NCBI GenBank assembly: GCA_963708245.1
Contig: OY970201.1
Coordinates: 744,001 to 808,000, forward strand
Origin: CAVYXK01 sp963708245
Lineage (GTDB): Bacteria; Pseudomonadota; Alphaproteobacteria; Acetobacterales; Acetobacteraceae
Direction: 5' to 3'
Length of the DNA: 64,000 nt
Shown here: in pieces, positions 37,264 to 46,817 of the stretch
Position numbering within the stretch: position 1 is the stretch's first letter
Layout: each line of letters begins with the position of its first letter
Position numbers and translations under genes: made by a program
The notes under the pieces: generated by a model
Database searches by the model: none
What the model was told of the DNA's origin: nothing
Seen by the model: only the letters and a program-made list of their open reading frames with translations

Positions 37264-38810
37264 TCCTACTGCGTCACTCATCATGCCGCGCTTAAGGGCT
37301 GGCGCCTATGCCCGCAGCAGGGACATCGCGGCAGTGCATGGACGAAGGTACGTGCGAGACGGATGCGCAGCGTCGCAATCGAGTTCGGCACATGACGCTG
37401 CGAACGCAGCGGCAGCTCCTCTGGGTCGGTAACCTGCGGGAACGGCAGGTCGCTGGCCGCGCCAGGCGCGGGCAAGTCCTGAGGGGGGAATCGTCGCCTT
37501 CTCGGAGACCAGGAATCCGTAGGCCGCAATGCATAGGCTTGCGTGATGGTGAAAGCCCCGCCAGCCGCGGCCTTCGTAATGGCCGAGCCCGACCTCCTGC
37601 TTCAGATCCAGATAGTCGCGTTCGATCCGCCAGCGCAGCTTGGTGAGATCCACCATCCGCTCGAACGTGATGTCCGACGGCAGCGTGGAAAGCCAGTAAT
37701 GGTCCGGTTCGCTCGCGCCCTCTGGCCACTCGATCAGCAGCCACTCTTCCGCCGCAGGTTCGTTGCGTTTGGTATCATCGTGTGCCGGACGCACCCGCAG
37801 GCGGGCAAAGCGTGAGCTCAGTGCCGTGTTGCTGCCCTCTCGCCAGGTGATCGGCTGCCAGGCGTCGGCGGCCAGCTCGATCGCCAGCTGCTTGGCCGAG
37901 ACCGGCTGATGCGCATCATCACGGCGCGGCCGTTTGGGCGGCCGGCCGCGGCCCGACCATGCCGGGGCTGGCACTGCTGCCTCGCCCGGCCGCCAGACTG
38001 CTGTGGTGGGTAGGATGCCGGCCACGTAGGGCTGTCCGAGTTCGCTGATCCCGCCACGCAGCGTAGCGTTGTTGCCATAGGCTGGGTCCATCAGCGCCAC
38101 TGCCGCCGGCAGGCCATCAGCGTGGGCTTGGCGCATTTGCCGCAGCGCGATCTCCGGCTTGGTCTGGAACGTAACCTCCGCCGGCACGCCCGCGGTGATC
38201 CGCCGCACCGGGTCGTCAGCCCAGTCCTGCGGCAGATACAATCGATAGGCGACCGGCAGGCTGGCCTGGTGGGTGGCCACCGAGAGGCTCACCGCCACCT
38301 GGCAGTTCTCCTGCTTGCCAAGCTGCCCGCAGTATTGCCGCGCCACGCCGACCGAGTGGTGGCCCTTCTTGGGGAACGCCGTGTCGTCGATGATCCAGGC
38401 CTGGATCGGCTCATCGCCGGTGATGGATGGCAGCACCAACTCGCGCACCCGGGTCAGCATCGCCTGGTCCGACCATGGGGCTTGCGCCACCAGATGCAGC
38501 AGCGACTGGTGCTGGGCCGCGGTCCGCTCTGGTGCGGTCACCGCCGCCAGCGGTTCGACGCTCTTGCGGCCCTCGGTCGAGATCAAGCCGATGCAGTAGT
38601 CTTGAAACGGTGCGACCCGGTCGGCATGGCCGAGCACCGAGGCCAAATCCGCCGCGTAGGCTCTGAACCGGGCTTCCGTGCCAGACCGATCGCGAAGATC
38701 CATGCCGCCCTCCCCGAGCGGTTCGAATCTTCACCCGTACCATAGCGCGACCGCGTCGCAGCAAGGGCTAAATCAGGCCGTCAGCCCGTCCGGTTTGCGA
38801 CTCAGTAGGA
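37264..38810 (-). mobile_element. IS701-family-like insertion sequence, copy 2 (1547 bp)
   Basis: Same length and sequence as copy 1 (12116-13662) but inverted; one base difference was found (37492). Flanked by the 4-bp duplication TTAG at 37260-37263 and 38811-38814. It interrupts a large regulator gene. Removing the element plus one TTAG copy rejoins the two halves in frame as ALEEGLAAEPHANLRYFCSP. Intact duplication, clean rejoining and near-identity to copy 1 all indicate a recent insertion. Confidence 0.96.
37306..38703 (-). CDS. IS701-family-like DDE transposase, copy 2 (same 3' frameshift)
   Basis: Translates to the same 465 residues as copy 1, including the DDE residues (IDDTAFPKKG, MDPAYGN, Glu in LKQEVGLGHYEGRGW). 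It carries the same six-base run (G on the plus strand, 37483-37488), where the conserved C-terminal tail moves into another frame. Two independently inserted copies sharing the feature suggest that the element transposes despite, or by means of, this slip site. The transposase is transcribed opposite to the regulator it disrupts. Confidence 0.9.
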   Translation of the reverse strand: MDLRDRSGTEARFRAYAADLASVLGHADRVAPFQDYCIGLISTEGRKSVEPLAAVTAPERTAAQHQSLLHLVAQAPWSDQAMLTRVRELVLPSITGDEPIQAWIIDDTAFPKKGHHSVGVARQYCGQLGKQENCQVAVSLSVATHQASLPVAYRLYLPQDWADDPVRRITAGVPAEVTFQTKPEIALRQMRQAHADGLPAAVALMDPAYGNNATLRGGISELGQPYVAGILPTTAVWRPGEAAVPAPAWSGRGRPPKRPRRDDAHQPVSAKQLAIELAADAWQPITWREGSNTALSSRFARLRVRPAHDDTKRNEPAAEEWLLIEWPEGASEPDHYWLSTLPSDITFERMVDLTKLRWRIERDYLDLKQEVGLGHYEGRGWRGFHHHASLCIAAYGFLVSEKATIPPSGLARAWRGQRPAVPAGYRPRGAAAAFAASCAELDCDAAHPSRTYLRPCTAAMSLLRA

Positions 38811-38814
38811 TTAG

Positions 38815-41156
38815 CCGCCGAGCCGCATGCGAATCTGCGGTATTTCTGTTCGCCGATGCATCAGGACAGCGCGCTTCATCCGATTGTCGCGCGCTGGGAG
38901 CAGGAGGCCGGTTTCGCGCGCGGGGATTCGGCCGAGGAGCGTCTGCACAAGCTGGAGGCCATCGTCGCGCCGGCCGGCCTGCCGCTCGAGGATATTGCGC
39001 TGATCGCGGCGATGCTGTCGGTCCCGACTGGCGATCGTTACCCGCAGGTTGAACTCAGCCCGCAGCGACGTAGAGAACAGACGTTTGGCGCGCTGCTCCG
39101 TCGGCTGGACAGAGTGACACGAAGCGAGCCCGTGCTGATGCTGTTCGAGGACGCGCACTGGGCCGATCCCAGTTCGCTCGAGTTGCTTGACACATTGATC
39201 GACCGGTTGGCGGAGTTGCCGATCCTGCTGGTCATATCCTTTCGGTCTGAATTTGCCGCCCCCTGGGTCGGCCGCGCGGGCGCCAGCTTCATCGCGCTGA
39301 GCCGGCTGAACCGCAAGCATTCGGAAGCGCTGGCCGCGCAGGTGACCGCGGAGCGCGTTCTCACGCGCGACCTCCTGCAACGGATCGTCACGCAGACCGA
39401 TGGTGTGCCGCTGTTCATCGAGGAACTGACCAAGGCGGTGCTGGAAACCTTCACAGACCCCAACGCTGCTGCGCCACCGCTCGCGGTTCCGGGCACGCTG
39501 CAAGCCTCACTGATGGCGCGCCTTGACCGGGTACCGGCGGCCAAGCAGGTAGCGCAAATCGGTGCGGTAATCGGCCGGGAATTTCCGCATGCGTTGCTTG
39601 CCGCTGCGGCGTCACTGCCGGAGGCGCAGCTTGCACAAGGGCTGGGCGAGCTGGTCGCCTCCGGACTCGCCGCTCGACGTGGCGCGCCGCCAGACGCCAT
39701 TTATACATTCAAGCACGCTCTTACCCGCGATGCGGCCTACGCGAGCATGCTCAGGAGCCGCCGTCAAATCTGCCACCAGCGCATCGCCACCGTGCTGGAG
39801 GAATTTAACGACGGTTTCGTCCGCGCGACGGAACCGGAGCTACTGGCCTATCATTTCCAGGAGGCCGGGGAGTTCGCTGCGGCCCTCACCTACTGGATCA
39901 CGGCCGGCGATGCCGCGGAGCGGCGCGGCGCGAACCAGGAAGCCGTTGCGCATTACCGGTCCGCGAAGCGACTGACAGAGCGAGCGGACCTGCCCGCCGC
40001 CGACCGAACGCGAGCCGCGGAAGTCCTGATGAAGCTGGGCAATGCGCAGATGCAGATGGCCGGCTACCATTCCGAAGAAGTATTGCAGTCCTTCCATGAA
40101 GCGCGCGACGCCGCGCTGGCGCTGGACCAGCAGGACGAGGCTGCAGAAGCTGGCATCTGCATGGCGCCGTTCCTATTCGGTACCTGTCGCCATCGCGATG
40201 TCATGGAAATCGGCGACAAAATTTTGAGGGGGAACCCGGACCGCCTGCGTCCCGAAACGCTTGTGCATGTCTGGGTAATGATGGGCTCGGCTAGTTGCCA
40301 TGTCGGTGAGTTCCAGCAGTCACTTGCTTTCTCGGAGAAAGCGATCGAGCTGGATGATGAAGTCAACTGTACGCACAAGGCTCCGTGGGCAGGCGCCGAC
40401 CCGGCCATCGTTGCGCGCGACTACGTGGAAATGGCTTCGCGGATGATGGGGCATTTCGCCCGATCACTCTCAGTCTCCGAGCAAAGCATGGCAATCGCCC
40501 TAGATCGTGGCCACCTGTTCTCAATCGTCTGGGCGAGCGTGTCTCGTGTATTTGCACTGCGCAGTTTCGGTCGCTACGCTGCAGCAGTCGCGTGTGCCGA
40601 TCACGCCATCGGGATTTGCGAGAAATATGGCTTTGATTCACGAATTGGGAACGTCCTCCTGCATCGAGGTCCCGCATTATTTGATCTCGGTGACGAAGAA
40701 CGGGGTTTGGCAGACATTCAACGTGGGCTCGCTCTATGGCGCAAGACAAGTGGAATCTTTATGCTGGCACGCAATGTGGCGATACTCGCCGAATATCAAC
40801 TGCGCGCAAATCAACTCGAACAGGCCCGCGCGAGCATCCGCGAAGCCGAACTCCTCGCCGAAACGACTGAGGAAAAGGATCAACTCGCCGAAATCATTCG
40901 GCTGCGCGGCCGCATCTGGCAGAGCGAAGGTCATCATGAGCAGGCTAGGCGCTGTTTTGAGCGGGCCATCGTGCGGTCACGTGATCAGCAAGCACGCCTG
41001 TTCGAACTGCACGCCGCCCGCGACCTCGCCAAGCTTAGCATCGAAACAGGCGACGACCCCGTTGAGGCGCTTGAAGAACTGCGCTCCATCGTGGACTGGT
41101 TTCCAACCGCCCTCGACGTTCCCGTTCTCGCCGAATGCCGCGCGCTATTGCAGTAG
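38815..41156 (+). pseudogene. Large transcriptional regulator, 3' fragment (AAA ATPase and TPR-rich tail)
   Basis: Continuation of the gene interrupted at 37264. It contains the rest of the AAA_16-type ATPase (Walker B VLMLFEDAHWADPSSLELLD; sensor region PILLVISFRSEF) and a long helical, TPR-like tail (AGEFAAALTYWITAGDAAER, LLHRGPALFDLGDEERGLAD, ARASIREAELLAETTEEKDQ) ending at 41156. An internal ATG at 38856 could start a separate product lacking the P-loop. The two coding halves sum to 3795 bases, an exact multiple of three, giving a 1264-residue ancestral protein. Neither half alone should work as the full regulator. Confidence 0.9.
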
Positions 41157-41174
41157 ACCGCCTCAGCCTTTTGA

Positions 41175-42809
41175 CTATGCGGCTCGCGCGTCCTGCTGGA
41201 TCATGTCGGCGGCCTTCTCGCCGATCATGATGCTCGGGGCGTTGGTGTTGCCGGCAATGATCGACGGCATGATCGACGCATCGGCGACCTGCAGCCGCTC
41301 GATGCCGTGCACGCGGAGACGAGGATCAACAACCGCCCCCGCATCGTGACCCATCCGGCAAGTCCCCACCGGATGCAGGTTGGACACACCGCGCCGGCGC
41401 ACGTCCTCGGCCAGCTCGGCGTCGGTCTGAGCCAAGGCGCCGGGCGCGACCTCCTCCACCACATAAGCCGTAAGGGCCGGCTGCGCGGCGATCCGACGCG
41501 CCAGGCGAATGCCGGCAAGCATCGCCTGCATGTCGTAGGCGCTGCGCAGGAAATTGAAGCGGATCTCCGGCGCTGCCATCGGGTCCGGGCTCTTCAGCCT
41601 CACGGTGCCGCGGCCTTCCGGGCTGAGATGCACCGGGCTCAATGAGAACCCCGGAAACGGATGCACGACGATGCCGCTGCGGGTGCGCTCGAGCGTGCTC
41701 CACGAGAACATGTTCATCTGCAAGTCCGGCCGCTCCAGCCGCGGATCGCTGCGCACGAAGGCGCCGACATAGAGGCCGTTCCCCGCCATCGGCCCGGAGC
41801 GGAACAGCGCGTAGCGCAGCCCGGCAACCGCCTGGCGGACGACGCTCCGGTGCAACTCGTTCAGCGTGATCGGCTTGGCGCAGCGATAGGTGCAGTAAGT
41901 ATTGAAATGATCGTGCAGGTTCGCACCCACACCCGGCATGTCGCGCACCACTGGGATGCCCATCTGCTGCAACAACTCACCGGGCCCGAGGCCGGAGAGC
42001 TGCAGAAGCTGCGGCGACCCGTAGACGCCGCCGGAAACGACCACTTCGCCGCGCGCCCGCGCCGTTCGCAATCCGTCCGGTGTCCGGTATTCGACGCCCA
42101 CCGCGCGGCCGTTCTCGATCAGCACGCGGGTGGCATGTGCCTTGGTACGGATGGTCAGGTTCGCCCGCCCGCGCGCCGGGCGCAGATAGGCAGACGCCGT
42201 GCTCCAGCGCCGGCGATTTCGGGTGGTGGTCTGATAGTAGCCCGCACCCTCCTGTTGCGCACCGTTGAAATCATCGTTGCGCGGAATGCCAGCCTGTAGG
42301 CATGCCGCCAGGATCGCCTCCGCCAACTCCCAACGCTGCGGCTGGTTAGAAACACGCAACGGCCCGCCAGTGCCGTGGAACTCGTCGGCGCCGCGTTCCT
42401 GGTCCTCGGCCTTGCGGAAATACGGCAGCACGGAGTCCCAGTCCCAGCCCTCGCAGCCGCGCTGGCGCCATTCGTCGTAATCGGCGTGGTTGCCGCGCAT
42501 GTAGATCATGCCGTTGATCGAGCTGGTGCCGCCCAGCACCTTGCCGCGCGGCTGATACATCGTGCGATTGTTCAGCTCGGGCTCCGGCTCGCTTTCGAAC
42601 ATCCAGTTGATGGCGGGATTGGCGAACAGCTTCGCGTATCCAAGGGGGATATGGATCCAGGGATTGCGGTCGGCGATGCCTGCTTCCAGCAGCAGCACGC
42701 GGTGACCGGGGTTTTCGCTCAACCGCGCGGCGACGACGCAACCAGCCGATCCGGCACCGGTCACGATTGTATCGAACGTCTCGTCGTCGTTCGTCGTGCG
42801 GCGGTTCAC
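41175..42809 (-). CDS. GMC-family FAD oxidoreductase (choline/alcohol dehydrogenase-like)
   Basis: 544 residues. GMC signatures: VTGAGSAGCVVAARLSENPG with LLLEAG (dinucleotide fold), GKVLGGTSSINGMIYMRGNH (PROSITE GMC-1 region), VVSGGVYGSPQLLQLSGLGP (GMC-2), and the C-terminal NLHPVGTCRMGHD with the catalytic His. It oxidises a primary alcohol or sugar, passing electrons to oxygen or a quinone. Its ATG overlaps the stop of the NHL-propeller gene (ATGA), so the two are translated together. Confidence 0.92.
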   Translation of the reverse strand: MNRRTTNDDETFDTIVTGAGSAGCVVAARLSENPGHRVLLLEAGIADRNPWIHIPLGYAKLFANPAINWMFESEPEPELNNRTMYQPRGKVLGGTSSINGMIYMRGNHADYDEWRQRGCEGWDWDSVLPYFRKAEDQERGADEFHGTGGPLRVSNQPQRWELAEAILAACLQAGIPRNDDFNGAQQEGAGYYQTTTRNRRRWSTASAYLRPARGRANLTIRTKAHATRVLIENGRAVGVEYRTPDGLRTARARGEVVVSGGVYGSPQLLQLSGLGPGELLQQMGIPVVRDMPGVGANLHDHFNTYCTYRCAKPITLNELHRSVVRQAVAGLRYALFRSGPMAGNGLYVGAFVRSDPRLERPDLQMNMFSWSTLERTRSGIVVHPFPGFSLSPVHLSPEGRGTVRLKSPDPMAAPEIRFNFLRSAYDMQAMLAGIRLARRIAAQPALTAYVVEEVAPGALAQTDAELAEDVRRRGVSNLHPVGTCRMGHDAGAVVDPRLRVHGIERLQVADASIMPSIIAGNTNAPSIMIGEKAADMIQQDARAA

Positions 42810-43780
42810 GCCCCGCGCTCCAGCTTGCAGATCCGATGGTTCTCCGTATCGCCGATATAGATCGCCCCGTCCGGGCCGACGGCCACGCCGTGCGGCCGAG
42901 CCAGCGATGCCTCACCGCCGCCGTGTCTGCCGTTTCCGGCGATGGTAACGACGATCCCGCTGTTTGGATCAATCCGACGGATCACATGGTTCTCGGTGCC
43001 TACGATGAGCAGGCCGCCATCGCGGTCGATTCCGAGCTCCTTCGGCGCGCCGAACGTGGCGGCGATCGCCGGACCGCCATCGCCGGCGTAGCCGCGCGCG
43101 CCGGTACCAGCGATAGTGGCGATCAGCCCTGCTTCCGGGTCGATGCGCCGCAGCACGTTGCCGTTCCGCTCCAGGATCAACAGCGCGCCGTCGGCCGCTA
43201 CGGCGACCGCGCGAGGACCGTGCAGCGCCGCGGCCACGGCCGGGCCGCCATCGCCGTCGTGCCGTGCTTCACCAGTGCCGGCCACGGTCGTCATGCTGCC
43301 GGCGCCGAGATCGATCGCCTGCACCACATGACCGGCGACATCGGCGATGAACAGGCGTTGTTCCTCGTGATCGAGGCAGACATCATTCGGCTCGACCAGC
43401 CCCACCTCCGCCAAGGTGCTGATGACGCCGGAGCGGGCATCGACGCGGCGGACACGACGGTTGCGCCGATCGACGATGAAGAGATTGCCGGCTCGATCAA
43501 GCGCAATCCCGTAAGGTTCGTTCAGGCAGGCCTGCGTCGCGGCGCCACCATCGCCGGAGGAGCCGGGCTCGCCTGTACCGGCCACGGTGTGGATGCGCCC
43601 GCTTCCGGCATCGACGCGGCGGACACAGTGGTTGAACGTGTCGGCGAAGAACAGATTGCCCGCGCCGTCGAATGCCAGATCGAACGGCCCGTTCAGCCGT
43701 GCCTCTGCCGCCAGCCCGCCATCGCCGGCATATCCGGCCTCGCCGGTACCGACCACCGTCCTGAGTTGCGCGCTGTCCAT
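42806..43780 (-). CDS. NHL-repeat beta-propeller protein
   Basis: 324 residues consisting almost wholly of NHL repeats of about 55 residues: GTGEAGYAGDGGLAAEARLN, GPFDLAFDGAGNLFFADTFN, then GEPGSSGDGGAATQACLNEP, GIALDRAGNLFIVDRRNRRV, and so on, likely a six-bladed propeller. No signal peptide is evident. It is the first gene of a two-gene operon with the GMC oxidoreductase (four-base overlap), suggesting the propeller binds or delivers the substrate or acts as a lactonase/hydrolase for the product. That role is inference. Confidence 0.85.
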   Translation of the reverse strand: MDSAQLRTVVGTGEAGYAGDGGLAAEARLNGPFDLAFDGAGNLFFADTFNHCVRRVDAGSGRIHTVAGTGEPGSSGDGGAATQACLNEPYGIALDRAGNLFIVDRRNRRVRRVDARSGVISTLAEVGLVEPNDVCLDHEEQRLFIADVAGHVVQAIDLGAGSMTTVAGTGEARHDGDGGPAVAAALHGPRAVAVAADGALLILERNGNVLRRIDPEAGLIATIAGTGARGYAGDGGPAIAATFGAPKELGIDRDGGLLIVGTENHVIRRIDPNSGIVVTIAGNGRHGGGEASLARPHGVAVGPDGAIYIGDTENHRICKLERGA

Positions 43781-43926
43781 TCCCGCCCCGTTCCGTCGAT
43801 GCGTGCAACCGTCCTCGGAAGCCGGAATGCTGTCAATTTGCCGGTGCCAGCACGGAACTTCCCGCTTCCCCTGGCACTGCGATCGCCCGAAGATTGACTG
43901 CCGACAGGCGCAGGACCGAATTCCGG

Positions 43927-45246
43927 ATGAGCGACAAAACGCAGCACCATGTGGTGGTCGTGGGCGGCGGCGCGGCCGGGCTCGAGCTGGTAACCCGGCT
44001 CGGTGACCGGCTCGGCCGGCGGGGCCGCGCGCAGATCACGCTGATCGACTGCGCCCGCACCCATCTCTGGAAGCCGATGCTGCACGCGGTGGCCGCCGGC
44101 AGCATGGATCCGGGCGAGCACGAGCTGAATTATCTCGCGCAGGCGCACTGGCACCATTTTCGCTACCGGCTGGGCGAGCTGACCGGCCTCGATCGCGCCC
44201 GCAAGGTGGTGCGGCTCGCTGCCAGCTTCGACGACGAGGGCAAGGAGATCACGCCGGCGCAGGAGATTCACTACGATACGCTGGTGATCGCGATCGGCAG
44301 CGTGACCAACGATTTCGGCACGCCGGGCGTGACGAAGCACGCAGTGCCGCTGGAGACGCCGCAGCAGGCCACGCGCTTCAACCGCCGCCTGGTCAACGCC
44401 TTCATCCGTGCGCACATGCAGGATTCGCCGGTACGGCCGGGCCAGCTTCACGTGGCGATCATCGGCGCCGGCGCCACCGGGACCGAGTTGGCCGCCGAGC
44501 TCCATCGCACCGCGCGCGAGGTGGTAGCCTTTGGGCTCGATCGCATCGATCCAGAGAGCGATATCCGCATCGTGCTGATCGAAGCGGCGGACCGCATCCT
44601 TCCGGGACTGCCGCAGCGCATCTCGGATGCGACGCGGCGGCTGCTCGACGAGATGGGCGTCGAAGTTCGCACCGGCGCCAAGGTGGCGGAGGTCCGGGCG
44701 GATGGCGTGCGGCTCGCGAGCGGCGAGGTAATCCCCTCTGAACTGGTCGTCTGGGCTGCCGGCGTGCGGGCGCCCGAGGTGCTGCGGAACATGGACGGGC
44801 TGGAAGTGAACCGGATCAACCAGCTTGTCGTCGAGACGACACTGCAGACCACGCGCGATCCCGACATCTTTGCGATCGGCGATTGTGCCGCTTGTCCGCG
44901 TCCCGGGCATGCCACCCCGGTCCCGCCGCGCGCTCAGGCTGCGCATCAGCAGGCCCTGCTCATGGTGAGGCAGATCGAGCGCCGGCTGCGCGGCGAGGCG
45001 CTGCTTCCTTATACCTATCGCGACTTCGGCTCGCTGGTCTCGCTGGGCGAGTATAGCACTGTAGGCAACCTGATGGGGCGCCTGCTTGGCCGCAACATCT
45101 TCATCGAAGGCATGTTCGCGCGCCTGATGTACCGCTCGTTGCACACACTGCATGAGCACGCATTGCACGGGAATCGCCGCACGGTGCTCGGGGTACTGTC
45201 GCGCAACCTATCACGCCGGACAGGACCACAGGTCAAGCTTCACTGA
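43927..45246 (+). CDS. NAD(P)/FAD-dependent oxidoreductase, type II NADH dehydrogenase (NDH-2)-like
   Basis: 439 residues from the ATG at 43927. The FAD site is VVVVGGGAAGLELVTRLGD and the NAD(P) site VAIIGAGATGTELAAELHRT. Further motifs are DTLVIAIGSVTNDFG, a DIFAIGDCAACP block and, near the end, FGSLVSLGEYSTVGNLMGRL with a C-terminal amphipathic segment, as in membrane-associated NDH-2. It would pass electrons from NADH to quinone without proton pumping. It is divergent from the NHL/GMC pair, with 146 bases between. Confidence 0.9.
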   Translation: MSDKTQHHVVVVGGGAAGLELVTRLGDRLGRRGRAQITLIDCARTHLWKPMLHAVAAGSMDPGEHELNYLAQAHWHHFRYRLGELTGLDRARKVVRLAASFDDEGKEITPAQEIHYDTLVIAIGSVTNDFGTPGVTKHAVPLETPQQATRFNRRLVNAFIRAHMQDSPVRPGQLHVAIIGAGATGTELAAELHRTAREVVAFGLDRIDPESDIRIVLIEAADRILPGLPQRISDATRRLLDEMGVEVRTGAKVAEVRADGVRLASGEVIPSELVVWAAGVRAPEVLRNMDGLEVNRINQLVVETTLQTTRDPDIFAIGDCAACPRPGHATPVPPRAQAAHQQALLMVRQIERRLRGEALLPYTYRDFGSLVSLGEYSTVGNLMGRLLGRNIFIEGMFARLMYRSLHTLHEHALHGNRRTVLGVLSRNLSRRTGPQVKLH

Positions 45247-45272
45247 GCGGCCCTGATCGCGGGCGGTCAAGC

Positions 45273-45959
45273 CTAGCGCACAGTGTTGATTGCCGGCGTT
45301 GGACGACCGCTCCAACGGAATTGGTAAGTGGTTCCCTTGCGTACATTCATGACCAGCGCGGGGCGGAAGCAAGCAAGACAGGTGCCGCCGGCACGCCGAA
45401 CGCTCGGATAGACAGTGCCTAGCGAACCGGCTTCGAGCAAGCGCTCCGCAAGCGCCTGCGACGTCGTGTAATTGTCAGGATCGAGGCAGTCTGCGAATTC
45501 AGTAGCGTCGCGGAGATCATGGAACTCGCCGCTAAAATCGGCGAGGTAGTCGTCGAACGTAACCTCGTCCTCGAAACGCCCGATTTCCGCGAGCTGTACG
45601 GTCTTGTGGAACGCCACTTCCGCCTGTGACGTCCTCAGTTCGAAGCCAGCGTACCAGGCGCCGCGATCGGGACCATTGAACCGGCTGCCGAGTGGATGTG
45701 CGTGCGTGAAAGCGGCGTTGACGATCCGATAATAGGGAAGCCCAAACACGAGCTCATGCACGCCGATGCCGGGCAACAGCTCATTCTCTGCCAACAGTCG
45801 GTCGTTGGTGGCGTTGTCGAGATCGAAGATGTCGGCGAGATGCTTGTCATCATCGGCGATGCCGGCGAGCACGCTGCTACCGTCGTCGGTGTACTTCGAG
45901 GGAATCAGGCGGTGGGTATCATTGCGGCGGACCAGCGATGTCGGCGGCAGTCCGCTCAC
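45273..45959 (-). CDS. RES-domain toxin of a RES-Xre toxin-antitoxin pair
   Basis: 228 residues from a GTG at 45959 whose GTGA overlaps the antitoxin stop. RES-domain features: Arg in RRNDTHRLIP, the block GSRFNGPDRGAWYAGFEL followed by QAEVAFHKT (Glu), and YPSVRRAGGTCLACFRP (Ser). RES toxins studied elsewhere deplete cellular NAD+. The reading frame extends upstream inside the antitoxin gene, but the GTG is the natural coupled start. All expected catalytic positions appear present, so it is probably functional. Confidence 0.88.
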   Translation of the reverse strand: MSGLPPTSLVRRNDTHRLIPSKYTDDGSSVLAGIADDDKHLADIFDLDNATNDRLLAENELLPGIGVHELVFGLPYYRIVNAAFTHAHPLGSRFNGPDRGAWYAGFELRTSQAEVAFHKTVQLAEIGRFEDEVTFDDYLADFSGEFHDLRDATEFADCLDPDNYTTSQALAERLLEAGSLGTVYPSVRRAGGTCLACFRPALVMNVRKGTTYQFRWSGRPTPAINTVR

Positions 45960-46393
45960 ACTCCGCCTCGGCGCGCGTCGAGCAGGCGCCGCACCATCTG
46001 CATCGCCGGTACTCCGCCTTTCATCATGTAGGTAAGCGGCATGGTCCCACGGAAGATGCGGTTGGTGTTCGGCAGGCGGACCCACTCATCGGCGAGTTCC
46101 CGACTATGCAGGATGTTCAATGCTTTGAAGATGCCAATCAGGTAGGAGATGCGCAGCAGCCTGTCGGCGTCAAGCACGCGACCTTCCGGATGCTTCTTCA
46201 TCTCATAATACGGCCCGTTCGTGACCCCGCCGAGAAGCTGTCGGGCATCCTCGTCGCGTATTTGCCAGCGGTCCATGATGTTGAAAAAAGCCTTGAGCGC
46301 CGATGGACTGAGCTTCTCCCGCTCCTCCTTGGATGCGAGATCGACGACGGGCGAGGGGTCATATTTGCCTGAAGGATATGCCAGTCCGGCCAT
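45956..46393 (-). CDS. Xre/MbcA/ParS-type antitoxin of the RES toxin
   Basis: 145 residues, with AGGAGAG ten bases upstream of the ATG at 46393. The N-terminal half (LSPSALKAFFNIMDRWQIRD, EDARQLLGGVTNGPYYEMKK) is a helix-turn-helix region. The C-terminal half (LLRISYLIGIFKALNILHS, ADEWVRLPNTNRIFRGTMPL) is the DUF2384 toxin-binding domain. It should neutralise the RES toxin and repress the operon. It is first in the operon, as is usual for this pair. A promoter lies immediately upstream. Confidence 0.9.
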   Translation of the reverse strand: MAGLAYPSGKYDPSPVVDLASKEEREKLSPSALKAFFNIMDRWQIRDEDARQLLGGVTNGPYYEMKKHPEGRVLDADRLLRISYLIGIFKALNILHSRELADEWVRLPNTNRIFRGTMPLTYMMKGGVPAMQMVRRLLDARRGGV

Positions 46394-46413
46394 TAAGCTC
46401 TCCTATCCCGTAG

Positions 46414-46442
46414 AATATGCTATCCTAGACAGGAGTTTGCAA
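46414..46442 (-). promoter_or_regulatory. Predicted sigma-70-type promoter of the RES-Xre operon
   Basis: On the minus strand, TTGCAA (46442-46437) and CATATT (46419-46414) are separated by 17 bases, and the antitoxin ATG is 21 bases beyond. The hexamer CTATCC occurs twice on the plus strand, at 46403 and 46420, overlapping the promoter. This direct repeat is a candidate operator for autorepression by the Xre antitoxin. Confidence 0.45.
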
Positions 46443-46817
46443 GCTCCCTCGCCCTCGATGAGGATCGCGACGGCTGTGTGCCCGTGCTGTCGATCCGATT
46501 CGGGGACGTATCCGTTCCTGGCTACGGCATTGGTAAATTTTACAGGACTGCTTGTTGACGGTGCTCAATTGCGTGTGAGCGAGCGGAACCGGGGCTGGCG
46601 GTCGATCCGAACAAATTCGTAATGTCCCTCCGGATCAGACCTGTCCGCTCCCCAACAAGGCGCGGCGGAGCGTTCGCCATCGAAGAGGAACGGGAGCCGT
46701 GTCGGGGACTTTTGCGGAACACCGCGGCACATTTCGAGCGGAACCGCCGGGTGACCTCTCGCCTTCATCATATCCTGATCAACACAAGATCCGCTACTGA
46801 ACACCTGGAACGGAGTA
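46443..46817. other. Leader region upstream of the giant kinase
   Basis: No credible gene on either strand; plus- and minus-strand frames here are fortuitous. The sequence contains several GGAAC tracts that resemble the -35 element of EcfG-type stress promoters, but I found no matching CGTT at the required spacing. It must hold the promoter of the kinase pair. Confidence 0.4.

Noticed and set aside
46740..46817. EcfG-type stress promoter before the giant kinase
   Set aside because: GGAAC tracts occur but none has a CGTT at 16-17 bases, so the promoter is not supported.
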